Shown: positions 37,861-62,000 of the stretch, piece by piece
Position numbering within the stretch: the stretch's first letter is position 1
How the letters are laid out: each line of letters opens with the position of its first letter
The notes under the pieces: model-generated
What the model saw: only the letters and a program-made list of their open reading frames with translations
The model's database searches: none
What the model was told of the DNA's origin: nothing
NCBI GenBank assembly: GCA_964035545.1
Contig: OZ037767.1
Location: 18,733,759-18,795,758 of the forward strand
Direction of reading: 5' to 3'
DNA: 62,000 bases
Source of the DNA: Bugula neritina
Lineage: Eukaryota; Bryozoa; Gymnolaemata; Cheilostomatida; Bugulidae
Translations under genes and position numbers: made by a program

Positions 37861-38461
37861 CTACCAGGAAAAAAGAAGATGATGTCCAGACTGGAGCCAA
37901 GATTGAGCCACAGCTCCAAACCCAGCCGCTCATAAAAATGATAGAGGGGGTAGAAGATGCACCTGCTTCAACCAGGCTGCGGTAGTCCCGATGTTCTTTT
38001 CATACCATGGAAAAACAATCCAGCACAAGGAACCAGAAGACGAGGCAAACTCACTTCCATTGGCCGGCTGAAACACTCGACCGCCGCACCCGAGATGTCA
38101 AAGAGGACCTGAGTACTATAGGTCGTAGCCTGGACTAATATATAGAAGGCATTACAAAGCCCTGTCTGCAACTTTGCTAGCTGGAGCAGATGGTATGGCA
38201 CGAGTTGCAGTAGAGAAAGAGCCTGATGACTAGGGTACATTTTTTTGTGTGTAAATCTTTCAACAAGACAGTGTGTTCCGGTTGTCATATATTCGTATTT
38301 GTGATTGGTGGGCAAAGTTTTTTTAAATGGTGAACGCATTTTATCTTTCTTCATTCTTCTTTTTCTTTCGTTGTTTTTATAGTATAATATTTTGTTTTTG
38401 TGTGCTGTATCATTTCTCTATATATCAAAGAGGAAAGGAGTATTGTTCGATGGGGGGAGGA

Positions 38462-38923
38462 TGCGGAAATTTAGAGACATATTTTTAATACTAACCTTAG
38501 TTCTTTGTATTTGCATTAGTTATTTTCTTTTTAATTGGTAATCTTTCACAGGACTCCAATTTTCGGTTGAGTCAGACACCTCAAAATAGTTCAAGATGTG
38601 CGACTCAGAAGATTCAGTTAGCCGATTAGGGTTCGGGCGTCCGAGTTGGCCATTTTGAGGGCCAATTCAAAAATCGAGTTCCTGATACGGGTGTTTCGGA
38701 CATCCGATGGGTGATTGGGCACTTGAATTCGAGCTAAATTTTGTGCTTCTAACCAGAGATCTTTTAGTATAAAAGGTGGGCGTCTCTTTGTATTAATCGG
38801 TCTTGGCAAAGAACCATTGCAGACTGCAATTTGGACTACTGGCTATCTACTAATTACCTTTTACTTGTGAATGGCTATGCCTGAGTCCTTTTTCTCAGCA
38901 AGCATCTAATGAAGTATATCACA
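38462..38923 (+). repeat. 3' LTR of gypsy element B
   Basis: Begins TGCGGAAAT directly after the polypurine tract and ends near GTATATCACA. Contains a TATA box (AGTATAAAAGGTGGG, about 38,767-38,781) about 150 bp before the end, as expected for an LTR promoter. I cannot confirm the boundaries without a second copy. Confidence 0.6.
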
Positions 38924-39287
38924 AAAAGTTATGTGTTCAAGCAGCATTGTTAGCAGTAAGCAACTCACACATTTATACAGCACTATGCTAACTAATAAAT
39001 TAAAAGCTTTGCTGAATAAAATGGCTTTATTTTGATTTTGATCTCCTTAAAATTTGTAAGCTAGTGGAGAAGCAGGAAGAAGTGTACAAGCTTTAAAAAC
39101 TCTCATTAGGAAATTGCCAGATCAGTACTTAGCTTTACCATCATATTGTAAAGAATTGCAGTTCCATCAGAAGTGACGCAACTTCTATGCTACGCTCTGT
39201 TGCCTCAGCGTAGTACTTAGAAGTTCTCACTATGATGCGCCACGCTATCTAGTAGCACATTGGATGATCAACACAGTTGGATTGGCT
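38924..39287. other. Non-coding stretch
   Basis: No recognised feature between the gypsy B LTR and the MITE. Confidence 0.4.
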
Positions 39288-39592
39288 AACCCCCTATTCA
39301 CACTTACCGTATCGTACGCCGTAACAGCAAATATCAGCCATTTTTACAAATGTCTGAGCTTCCTGTACGGCGTTGCAGTACGGTAGGAACAAACACTGCT
39401 TGATTCAAATAAGTTGCGCTGACTCCTATTGGTCAGAAAAACTTTTGCGTCAAGTCATTGGATATAATTGTCCAATGAAGTGTCATAGATCGTACCTAAT
39501 AGCGGACTTTGAAAACTTCAGCCCGGACACATTAAAAATGGCTGATATTTTACGTTACGACGTACATTACAGTAAGTGTGAATGAGGGGTAA
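39288..39592. mobile_element. Harbinger-type MITE (family H, copy 1)
   Basis: Ends CCCC..TTCACACTTAC and GTAAGTGTGAATGAGGGG form imperfect inverted repeats. TAA lies on both sides (CTAA-CCCC and GGGG-TAA), matching the 3-bp TWA duplications of PIF/Harbinger elements. The interior words AGCTTCCTGTACGG and CATTTTTACAAATGTC recur (inverted) in the MITE at 46.4-46.7 kb. No coding capacity. Confidence 0.65.
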
Positions 39593-41367
39593 TGATTGCA
39601 TAATCATTAGCATCTTACAACAGCTGTGCATGTAAATAAGGACTGTGATGCATGAGCCCCACGTTGTCGCAAAGTGGGGCGTGTTTAATTAAGCAGTGTG
39701 CCAATACCATCAATTATGTAGTCTATCTTTTCTTGTATCGTTTTCCACTCACTCTTGTATCATTCGAGTGTAAGAAATCTTTCTCTATACTCGATACTTT
39801 GAATTGGTAATTTGCAAGCATCTTGTTTTAAATACCCACACTTATTGTAAACCCTATGAATTTACAACAATATTGCAGCATACCAACACACTATGGATAT
39901 TCACCCACTTGAATGTTCATGAAAAAACGACTATACGGAATTACCTGTAGACGCCATTACCTTGATACCACATACACCTGACTATGAAGATTTTTTATTA
40001 CAACCACCAGAACACTAAATAGCTACCTACAGTGACAAAAAAGTTCACAGCTTACATAAGTGACTTAGACTAAATTAGTACAATTATAGAAAAGCTACCA
40101 AGCAGATCCCACATCATCACTACTGATGTAGGACAATTGCAAAGAAACAGAACTGTAGGCTATTAACTATTTTATCTCACACTAGGAATCACCAGCAGAC
40201 TCACACTGCAAAGTTCACCAATCACAACACACATTTTTAAGGGTTTTATATTGTGCTGTACTTCTAAATAATAAACGGCTTGGTGGTTGACTTTTGATAC
40301 AAAAAGATACATAAAGATCAAGTTTAAATATCCTGCACTCAACTTTACTTTAAAACACTATTGACTCTTTCAAGCTAATTATATGTTTATAGGAATTTAT
40401 GATGCTAGAGTTCATGGAGAGAAATCAAACTTGACTAAAGCTGTGAATAACGATTATATTACACAAAACACTATCAAATGCCTGCTATTAACAACATATT
40501 AGGTAATAGAACGGAAGAATTTAGTCAATAGCATATTCTTATCAGATTATTCACCACAGAACTAGTGTCACAGCGAAAAACAAAATTTAAGCTTTGTAAA
40601 AAAAAGTCATTCTGAAGCTTGGAATAATAACTTACAGGTTTTAAATGCTGCTAATGTTACAGACTATCACACACTCACTATTAAAAACCTATAAGCTAAT
40701 ATAATTTATATATAAACACTTACCGTAGCTCTCTAAATAATAATTATAAACACTTACACTCAACACAGCTGCTGTTCTGCGGCAAAGTTTAGTTAATTTG
40801 ATTCTTAGGAGTTGGGCTAGTAATTGTTTTTCTCCAAATAGTATCAAAAGCTTTTCATTGGTTGTTTCTATTTGCTATTGTTTCCCTCCCACAATAGTTG
40901 GAAAATGAAATTGAATAGACCTATTGTTATATGCAACCAGTTGTCACAATAGACATACTTTCCCCAAACTTTTCTCTAAAACAGACACTGGATGCTAGTC
41001 AAATATTTTTATTTCAGCTCTTATATACATAAAACTGTTTGCTCAAACATTGAGTAGAAAATCATTATTTACTACTGAATTAACTTTGATATGCTCCTAT
41101 GTATTGATCTGACCAAAATGGTGCGATGGTTATTGGAAGCATACCCCTCTCTGTCCCCAGCTAAACACGACTCTATAGATTATTGTGTAAATATTGTCAA
41201 GGACCACAACTCCGCAAACCATACCACAGCCCCATGCGGCGCCCCGTTATATGACACCACCAGAAGCTGGGCTCATCCAATTTGGATCCACTCTACATAT
41301 GTAAGTGATACCATCCGGCACCCACAGCCAGTTTTGACAGTAGTAGTAGACAACTACGTTAACTATA
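39593..41367. other. Non-coding; includes displaced upstream flank of paralogue 2
   Basis: 40,400-41,070 aligns by eye with 16,180-17,060 upstream of paralogue 1 (for example GATGCTAGAGTTCATGG against CATGCTAGAGTTTATGG). A short GC stem-loop (GCCCCAC...GTGGGGC) lies at 39,656-39,681. The open frame at 41,091-41,372 has no recognisable domain and precedes a gypsy LTR. Confidence 0.4.
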
Positions 41368-41558
41368 TGTAACATTTTCATAGATTGTGCTTGTTCTCTT
41401 TTGTACTTATGAATTATCTCTATTGTGTATAACTTACTATAATAAAGTTATCTCTTTAAACAATCAACTAGTTAGGTTCTTTGTGTAATCTAACGAGTGG
41501 ATATGCAGTAAATACCAACGCACAACAACACTCAATTAAAGTGCCCCAAGCTACAACA
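41368..41558 (+). repeat. 5' LTR (probable) of gypsy element C
   Basis: Starts TGTAACATTTTC, contains AATAAAG (41,441-41,447) as a polyadenylation signal, and ends CTACAACA. It is followed at once by GTGGTGGCAGCAGTGGGAT, a gypsy-like primer-binding region, and then the gag frame. The left boundary is my estimate. Confidence 0.5.
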
Positions 41559-41579
41559 GTGGTGGCAGCAGTGGGATAA

Positions 41580-42475
41580 TTGTGTGTCAATGCGACTGCT
41601 ATCTGGACAATAAAAGGGGTTATAATGGCGGCACCCAATGATGGAGTTTCCGCTGTGGTAGAACAACCTGCACAACCTGCACAACCTCCGCGACAAGATG
41701 AAGGTGAACCGGCAAATCCAAGTGTTCTTGAAAATCAAGTGTCACGGGGCGAGGAGGCTCACAGGAAATTACCTAGCAACAGGTACCTCCTAAAGGTTCT
41801 CGTCTTTACTGGCAATGAGGACATAGAGCAATTCATTCAGGAGTTCAGTGACGTGGTAGCTGTCACCCAGTGGCCACCCTGTGTGGCCCTGTTGAAATTG
41901 CGGTTGGCATTGGCAGAAAAGGCCAAACCCTATGGGTTACAACCCGACGTCAACAATATTTTTGCTGCACCAGTTATCAGTGAGCAGTACACCTTTGATG
42001 CATTTGTGCAGTCGGTAATTGACGTAGGGCTCCATCACCAATTTCTGGCGAACGGAATCGCGACGGTCAAAAATGCACAGAATAAAAGTGAAGCTTACCT
42101 GTTGGCTACTCAGCTACACAGGAGCCGTGCAAGTTCCCGTCAAGTTAAAACAGAGTTGACAACTACTCATAGTAAGGTTGAAGCGGTGACCCGCATAACT
42201 GTTGCCATCACCAAGTCTTCAACAAACTCTAAGGTTGTGCAAGTGACCGACATCGTAGGAAAACTGGTGGAGGCACTCACGCAGTCACCAGCGGCAAGGC
42301 TTGCTTGCAGACCTGTGAGGTCGGGAGTGGGGCCCTGAAGGATCAGGCCATCACCTGTTAGAATTGTGGTAACCGAGGGCACCTTCGAGGGAATGCCTCT
42401 CATCGCATAGGAAGTTACATTCTCCCGGCCCGCAGGAATTTCCGCCAGCTGTGGGTCGGAGATAAGAAATTTTCA
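41580..42475 (+). pseudogene. gag polyprotein, gypsy element C, 3' truncated
   Basis: An open frame of 252 codons, GC-richer than the surroundings. It has a Pro/Gln-rich N-terminus (QPAQPAQPP), then a capsid-like region with LVFTGNEDIEQFIQEF and ALLKLRLALAEKAKPYG. It stops at 42,338. Beyond the stop the other frame shows a zinc-knuckle remnant, NCGNRGHLRGNA with a stop one codon before it and the last Cys changed to Ala. A TA repeat and a Penelope-like element cut it off. Confidence 0.75.
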
Positions 42476-42564
42476 GATATTCTGTTTCAATTTGCTGTGT
42501 CGGGTGCTTTTGACGTTTGAATGTTTCAAGTTGCTGTTTCTATCAGAATCAACACAAAATCTTA

Positions 42565-42601
42565 CATATATATATATAGATATATAGATATATATATATA
42601 T

Positions 42602-42664
<63 letters not shown>

Positions 42665-42717
42665 TATACATATATATATATACATATATATACATATATA
42701 TATACATATATATACAT

Positions 42718-42768
<51 letters not shown>
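42565..42768. repeat. (TA)n microsatellite
   Basis: TA repeat with GATA and CATA interruptions. It forms the 3' tail of the minus-strand Penelope-like copy. Confidence 0.9.
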
Positions 42769-42771
<3 letters not shown>

Positions 42772-42780
42772 TCATTTTAT

Positions 42781-42827
42781 CGACTACAATATTGTTTTAT
42801 ATAGTGCAAGCTACAATCATCAGGTCG
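42781..42827 (-). ncRNA. Hammerhead ribozyme motif at the 3' end of a Penelope-like copy (decayed)
   Basis: On the minus strand: stem I CGAC/GTCG; intact core CTGATGA; stem II TGTAG/CTATA around loop CTTGCA; then AAAAC where GAAAC is expected; stem III ACAAT/ATTGT; GTA cleavage triplet. The loss of the conserved G makes this copy probably inactive. Its sister at 45,750-45,796 keeps GAAAC. Confidence 0.7.
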
Positions 42828-43562
42828 CTGTGTGTACGGTTGACTGATTTTGTTTTGGAATTAACATTGTTTGTGTATTGCTACGCTGGAATGTCTTAAC
42901 TAGCGTCTGTTAAATGCGCAAGTAAAGATCTACGTTTACGTTTGCACGTGCTGAAAAGCTCTTTGCGTTTGTTGAGGGAGGATAATTTCGGTTGTTTTGA
43001 AATTACATATTTCTCATGGCTGCATAAGTTACATCTGTTGGTTAGGTTTGAGTATGATTTACAATTTTTTAAAATATTCCATTTTAAGCTGAATTTCGCG
43101 TTGTTGTCTTTTAAATTCCAGATGCGTCTGCTGAGTCGTGTGTTGTTGGCTTTATCTGCATGTAGGAAAGAGGCTTTATGGTTATTGAATCTAGTTTTGA
43201 AGGTAGTTGAACAGAGTCCTATGTATGAATGACTGGGATTATTGTCATGTCTTGTCACAGTTGCTTGGTATATTATGTTTTTGTATAAAAGCATTTATCA
43301 TTTAATGGAGAGTGGGTAGGTTGTCTACAGCTACCTTGTGTGTCATTTAGTTTAGTAGTGGTGGTAGGGATGTGTGTAGTTTTAAGTTTGTGTTGGTTCG
43401 AGCCATCAATAATATTTTTCATGTTGGGCATGCATGAATAACTATTTTTTATGGTTTTCTTATTAAAAGTTTTACTTAGTTGGTTGAATGGTAAAAAGCA
43501 TTTGTCGATGATTTGAAAAAAATTTCTTCCCTATTTTGGTTTTTCCGTTGAACTAAAAGGTA

Positions 43563-45255
43563 CAGTGCTGTGAAAAAGTTTAAGGACGCTTGCAGAAATT
43601 TCTATTTATTTTGTTTTATAGGCATTTCTTGGAAGTTCTTAGTATTTTCCTGCAAGTTCTATATATCAAAATGACTCTTAGAATGTGCACTACAATTTCT
43701 ACTTTATAGATTTCTACTGCTGTAATGTTTTCTACCTATTTTTGGGCTAATTACACAAGCAGCTAGGAAAGCGCAACTTCTGTGTTTTTATGTTTCCAAA
43801 GTTTATCGCTTTTGATAACCACAAAAGGCTAAACAGTGAAATTTGACTTTGTGCATGGCATTATGATATCATAAAGTATGACTTTCTTCCATAATTTGAA
43901 ATCTGTCATTTAGTTGTGAGCTTTTACATTGTGTCCACTTAGGTGCTGCACATAGACAAAATGAGAGCTGTAAATCTTACTTCAAAAGCAAGGTTTGTCA
44001 TAATTTTCTTACATAACGAAGGTTATTCAATTAGGAAATTATCTGAAAAGGTTGGCGAAGCAAAGACAACTGTACATCAAATTATCAAGAAGTTCATGGC
44101 GACTGGCAGTGAAGCAGATCGACCTGAAATTGGACGACCAAGAATAAGCACACTCAGAGATGACAATGTTCTCATTAGGATCAGCAAGAAGGATCACCAT
44201 AAAACAAGTCCTGAGTTAGCAAAGAATGGTCAGAATCAACAGGAACAACAGCTTCGACATCCCTGATAAGGCGAAGATTGCTGAGCCATGGTCTATGTGG
44301 CTTCAAAACAAGAGGAAGCCTCTATTAACCAAAAAGTAGCAAAAAACCGGCTACGGTGGGCCAAGGAGCACAGTAGTTAGACAATGAATGTTTAGAAAGA
44401 AATAAATATTTCAGATGAATCCACATTTAATGTGAACAATCATGCTGGAAACTGTTTTGTTAAAAAATACCAGTATAAGGAATATAACCCCTAATGTATT
44501 CTTTGAACAATTAATCACCCTATCGGTGTTATGTTCTGGGGTTGTATATCATCAAAAGGTGCAGGTCGACTCGGTAATTGCTTTGGAATGATGTTAATGT
44601 CCAAAAATATATAGAGAAGCTCAATTCTAAACTTCTTCCAATTATAAAAAACTTCTTTTTAAATGAAATTAACATATTTGAAAATGACAATGCACCATGT
44701 CATTGGGCAAAACTGTTAAAGAGTGGATGAAAAAGCAGAGGGTCTCAACGCTTAGCTGGCCAGCACAAAGCCAGGACTTAAACCCAATAAGAAATTCATG
44801 GTCAAGAATGACCAGAATTGTCTCTTCACAGAAGCCAACAACTAAGGTGACACTCATAGAGCCTGTAATTTATGCATAGCATCATGTCATGACTGAAAAC
44901 AAGTTGGAGAAGCTGTACGAGTCCATGCCTCGTCGCTGCCGACTTGTGATTGAGAATAAAGGCTGGCTAACAAAAAATTGATACTAAAATTTAAAGCACT
45001 GTGTGTTGCAATGCTGCTATAATGTGTATAACAAATCACATAAAATATTTTTCTATGTTTCAAGTAAAATATTCTGATGACCTACAGTACACACAAATTG
45101 TGAGAACATCGAATAATTCCCATATATGAATAGTATCTCATTGCTTCACCTAAACTTTGGAAGGAAGTGAAAAGAGACACTAATATTTTATATAAATGAG
45201 ATAAGGAGATCTTATGGAAAACAATGAGGCGTCCTTAAACTTTTTCACAGCACTG
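43563..45255 (+). mobile_element. Tc1/mariner transposon inserted in the Penelope-like ORF
   Basis: Inverted ends CAGTGCTGTGAAAAAGTTTA and its complement (TAAACTTTTTCACAGCACTG), flanked by TA (43,561-43,562 and 45,256-45,257). Length is 1.69 kb, standard for Tc1. Removing it restores the Penelope-like reading on the minus strand, which proves the insertion order. Confidence 0.92.
43943..44980 (+). pseudogene. Tc1-like transposase, broken
   Basis: The first frame encodes the paired helix-turn-helix region (GYSIRKLSEKVGEAKTTVHQ and GRPRISTLRDDN). Frameshifts follow. A later frame gives the DDE-domain blocks DNAPCHWAK and LSWPAQSQDLNPI, with the WP-SPDLNPIE..W motif and the final Glu replaced. 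At least two frameshifts and stops; inactive. Confidence 0.88.
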
Positions 45256-45361
45256 TAGGTTGTACCACAATGTGTTTCTATTTCTATTTTTATTATTGTT
45301 GTTTGATTTAGGTGTCGGGTTATATTTTAATTTATTGTCATATTGACTGTTTGATAGTGCT

Positions 45362-45845
45362 TCTTGGTATGTTTAACTACCTTTAAAACCAGATTCAATA
45401 ACCATAAAGCCTCTTTCCTACATGCAGATAAAGCCAAGACCACACAACTCAGCAGACACATCTGGAATTTAAAAGGTAACACGAAATCCAGCCTAAAATA
45501 TAATATTTTAAAAATTTGTAACTCATACTCAAACCTAACCAACAGATGTAACTTATGCAGCTATGAGAAATATGTAATTTTAAAAACACCAGAATTATCC
45601 TCCCTCAACAAACGCAAAGAGCTTTCCAGCATGTGCAGACATAAACGTAGATTGTTACTTGCGCATTTAACAGACGCTAGTTAAGACATTCCAGCGTAGC
45701 AATACACAAAAAATGTTAATTCCAAAACAAAATTACTCAACTGTACAAACGACTTGATGATCATAGCTTGTACTACGTGAAACAATATTGTAGTCAATAA
45801 AATGAATATATAAGTTTATTTTTATATCCAAAATTATATCAGTAC

Positions 45846-45847
<2 letters not shown>
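45362..45847 (+). pseudogene. Second Penelope-like copy, GIY-YIG end only
   Basis: Starts abruptly at about 45,362 and encodes TTFKTRFNNHKASFLHADKA, SRHIWNLKGNT, CNLCSYEKYVI and SLNKRKEL before the stop. It is the inverted counterpart of the minus-strand copy and meets it head to head, so both are 5' truncated at one junction. It ends with a hammerhead motif and a TA tract. Confidence 0.85.
45750..45796 (+). ncRNA. Hammerhead ribozyme motif at the 3' end of the second Penelope-like copy (decayed)
   Basis: CGAC, then TTGATGA where CTGATGA is expected (first core C changed to T), stem II CATAG/CTACG-type around TTGTA, GAAAC intact, stem III ACAAT/ATTGT, and GTA before GTCA. Together with 42,781-42,827 it defines a complete consensus with each copy damaged at a different core position. 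Confidence 0.7.

Positions 45848-45848
<1 letters not shown>

Positions 45849-45904
<56 letters not shown>
45849..45904. repeat. (TA)n microsatellite
   Basis: TA repeat at the 3' end of the plus-strand Penelope-like copy, mirroring the TA tail of the minus-strand copy. Confidence 0.9.
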
Positions 45905-45906
<2 letters not shown>

Positions 45907-46415
45907 CAAATTTTTTACGACTGTTTCCATGTGACATCTACAGTAAAAGTGACATTTGGCAAACTAATATAAATTTTAACTACTGTAAACAAATAAGCAA
46001 GGAAAAAAATATAATGACCAGCTACAGGTGTAAGGTATTTATATTATAGAAGTCAATATACACCAAAACTTTTTAAAGCTTCTGCTCGATTAGAAAAAAA
46101 GCTAAATAATTAAAATTTTGTTTAATTTCTCATAAAAAACCTTTCAGAAATTTCTTCTCCTTAGTTTTATTTTTTCGCGCCATAAAAACTAAATAAATTT
46201 TTAAAAAGTTTTCAGCTTTACTATCAAATAACAAAGTAGTTATTCTAGCAAAAAAGTCTTTTTCATTACTTAATGTTCTACATTTTGCTGAATATAATAA
46301 TCATTTGAAAACTAGTCATTTTGAGTAACATTAACTGTTAAATAATTTAATTTGATAAATATTAAAAAATCTTGATTTTATAAATATTGCAAATCGCAAG
46401 AAAAATTCCTGATTT

Positions 46416-46707
46416 ACCCCCTATAGACACTTTGCCACACCGTATACTGTAACAAAAAATGTCAGACATTTTCAATCTGACTGGGCTGACGCTCTCAAAA
46501 AGGGTACTATTTATGACATCCTATTGGATATTTATATCTAATGATTTGAAGTGAATATCTCCCTGCCCAATAGGAGCGTGGCACAATGTTTTTAATAAAG
46601 CAGTACTTGATCCCGGCGTACCGTCGTACAGGAAGCTCGGACATTTGTGAAAATGGCTGGCAGTTTTCGTTACAGCCTATGGTGTGGCAAGGTGTGTCTA
46701 TAAAGTT
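46416..46707. mobile_element. Harbinger-type MITE (family H, copy 2) in the 3' flank of the TNF-like gene
   Basis: Inverted ends CTATAGACACTTTGCCACACC and GGTGTGGCAAGGTGTGTCTATA; interior GTACAGGAAGCTCGGACATT matches family H. It begins about 25 bp after the stop codon of the TNF-like gene (minus strand), so it lies in the 3' UTR or just beyond. Exact ends and the 3-bp duplication are approximate. Confidence 0.65.
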
Positions 46708-46731
46708 ACAGTTGTATTTTTCTTTTATATT

Positions 46732-61665
<14,934 letters not shown>

Positions 61666-62000
61666 TGCCTTCTTGTCGTTTAGTTAAATAATATTTAAAT
61701 GTTATTCACAGAGAAGATAATTTTCAACAGCAGCTTTTCTGTTTTTTAATTAAAGTTGACTCAATACTAGTGTGAGTATAAAAGCATGCTCAACTTGACA
61801 GCAGATGTGTCATTTCTTAAATGAAAAGCATCCGAAGTTGTATAGGTTTTAAGTACTAGTTTACCCTTGCAGTGGGAACGTGTAAATCTAGCAATTATAA
61901 ATATTTAGAGAGCAGTTTTTTATAACTGAACTTTGCAATGTTTAAAGTGGAAGAGTTTGGAAACTAGGCTATGCCTTTGATAAAATAGAAAACAGCAGAT
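61666..62000. other. 5' flank of the TNF-like gene
   Basis: Probable 5' UTR and promoter region on the minus strand. The only clear TATAAAAG (61,778-61,785) is on the plus strand, so it does not support this gene's promoter. Nothing else recognised. Confidence 0.3.

Larger units (their letters stand above)
36299..38923 (+). mobile_element. Ty3/gypsy element B, 5' truncated, with 3' LTR
   Basis: Starts inside RT with SSPVVLVKKK and FCVDYHKLNSITIQ, continues LDLLIGYWQVAV, then jumps (deletion) to integrase: CILVLLDHLSW, IHTDQGAQF and TSYHS. A GC-rich C-terminal region with C2H2-like fingers follows. A polypurine tract GGGGGGAGG (38,452-38,460) is followed by an LTR at 38,462-38,923. No 5' LTR is in place. 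Confidence 0.8.
42896..45361 (-). pseudogene. Penelope-like element ORF, C-terminal part with GIY-YIG endonuclease, split by Tc1
   Basis: From 45,361 down to 45,258 and then, beyond the Tc1 insertion, from 43,560 to 42,896, the frames read NTLWYN | LPFSSTEKPK, then GRNFFQIIDKCFLPF, NSYSCMPNMKNII, HSYIGLCSTTFKTRFNNHKA and SRRIWNLKDNN, then CNLCSHEKYVI and SLNKRKEL. This is the linker and the GIY-YIG domain (YIG present) typical of Penelope-like retroelements. Stops occur, and the RT domain is absent through 5' truncation at 45,361. Confidence 0.85.

Noticed and set aside
41091-41372. 93-aa open frame before gypsy C
   Set aside because: No recognisable domain; it runs into the presumed LTR. 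It may be flanking repeat DNA.
61778-61785. TATAAAAG as promoter of the TNF-like gene
   Set aside because: It is on the plus strand, opposite to the gene, and TATA-like words are common in this AT-rich DNA.

Overview
The window is nuclear DNA from an AT-rich invertebrate animal. The evidence is spliced genes with GT-AG introns and consistent phases, long TA and CA microsatellites, and many Penelope-like, Ty3/gypsy, Tc1, pogo, Harbinger-type and LINE remnants. The domain mix (TNF-type ligand, TIR, Ly6-type exon) and the transposon families suggest a lophotrochozoan such as a bryozoan or mollusc, but I cannot name a species.

Host genes, all on the minus strand. (1) A frameshifted TIR-domain gene piece at 3.3-4.0 kb, next to a LINE fragment. 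(2) A single Ly6/uPAR-like terminal exon at 5.7-5.9 kb. (3) Two tandem paralogues at 9.3-13.8 kb and 20.5-28.0 kb. Each encodes a signal peptide, a cysteine-rich ectodomain, one membrane span and a long acidic, Pro/Gln-rich cytoplasmic tail. I could join 7 exons (467 aa) and 6 exons (511 aa) with all phases matching. (4) A gene at 46.7-61.7 kb that I read as a TNF-superfamily ligand: type II anchor, coiled coil, and TNF-homology strands over several exons. One small junction is unresolved.

Layout: 0-3.3 kb AT-rich with simple repeats; 3.3-6 kb TIR and Ly6 exons; 7.5-14 kb paralogue 1; 16.3 kb SINE; 18.2 kb gypsy LTR relict; 19.2-28 kb paralogue 2, including an expanded 18-bp coding minisatellite and a perfect 202-bp palindrome that carries a hammerhead ribozyme fold on each strand; 28.1-32.0 kb a TA-flanked long-TIR transposon with an ORF ending in a CXC-like Cys-rich region; 32.3-38.9 kb two decayed gypsy elements; 39.3 kb MITE; 41.4-42.5 kb gypsy LTR and gag; 42.5-45.9 kb two 5'-truncated Penelope-like copies head to head, one split by a Tc1 element, both ending in hammerhead motifs and then TA repeats; 46.4-61.7 kb the TNF-like gene, with pogo, gypsy and Penelope-like elements in its introns.

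The receptor-like pair, the TNF-like ligand, the TIR piece and the Ly6 exon could be an immune-type neighbourhood. That link is inference: the receptor ectodomain only weakly resembles TNF-receptor cysteine-rich domains. The strongest unusual signals are the palindromic hammerhead pair, the repeated association of hammerhead-bearing retroelement ends with TA microsatellites, the coding minisatellite with loss of a phase-symmetric exon in paralogue 2, and the long-TIR element.
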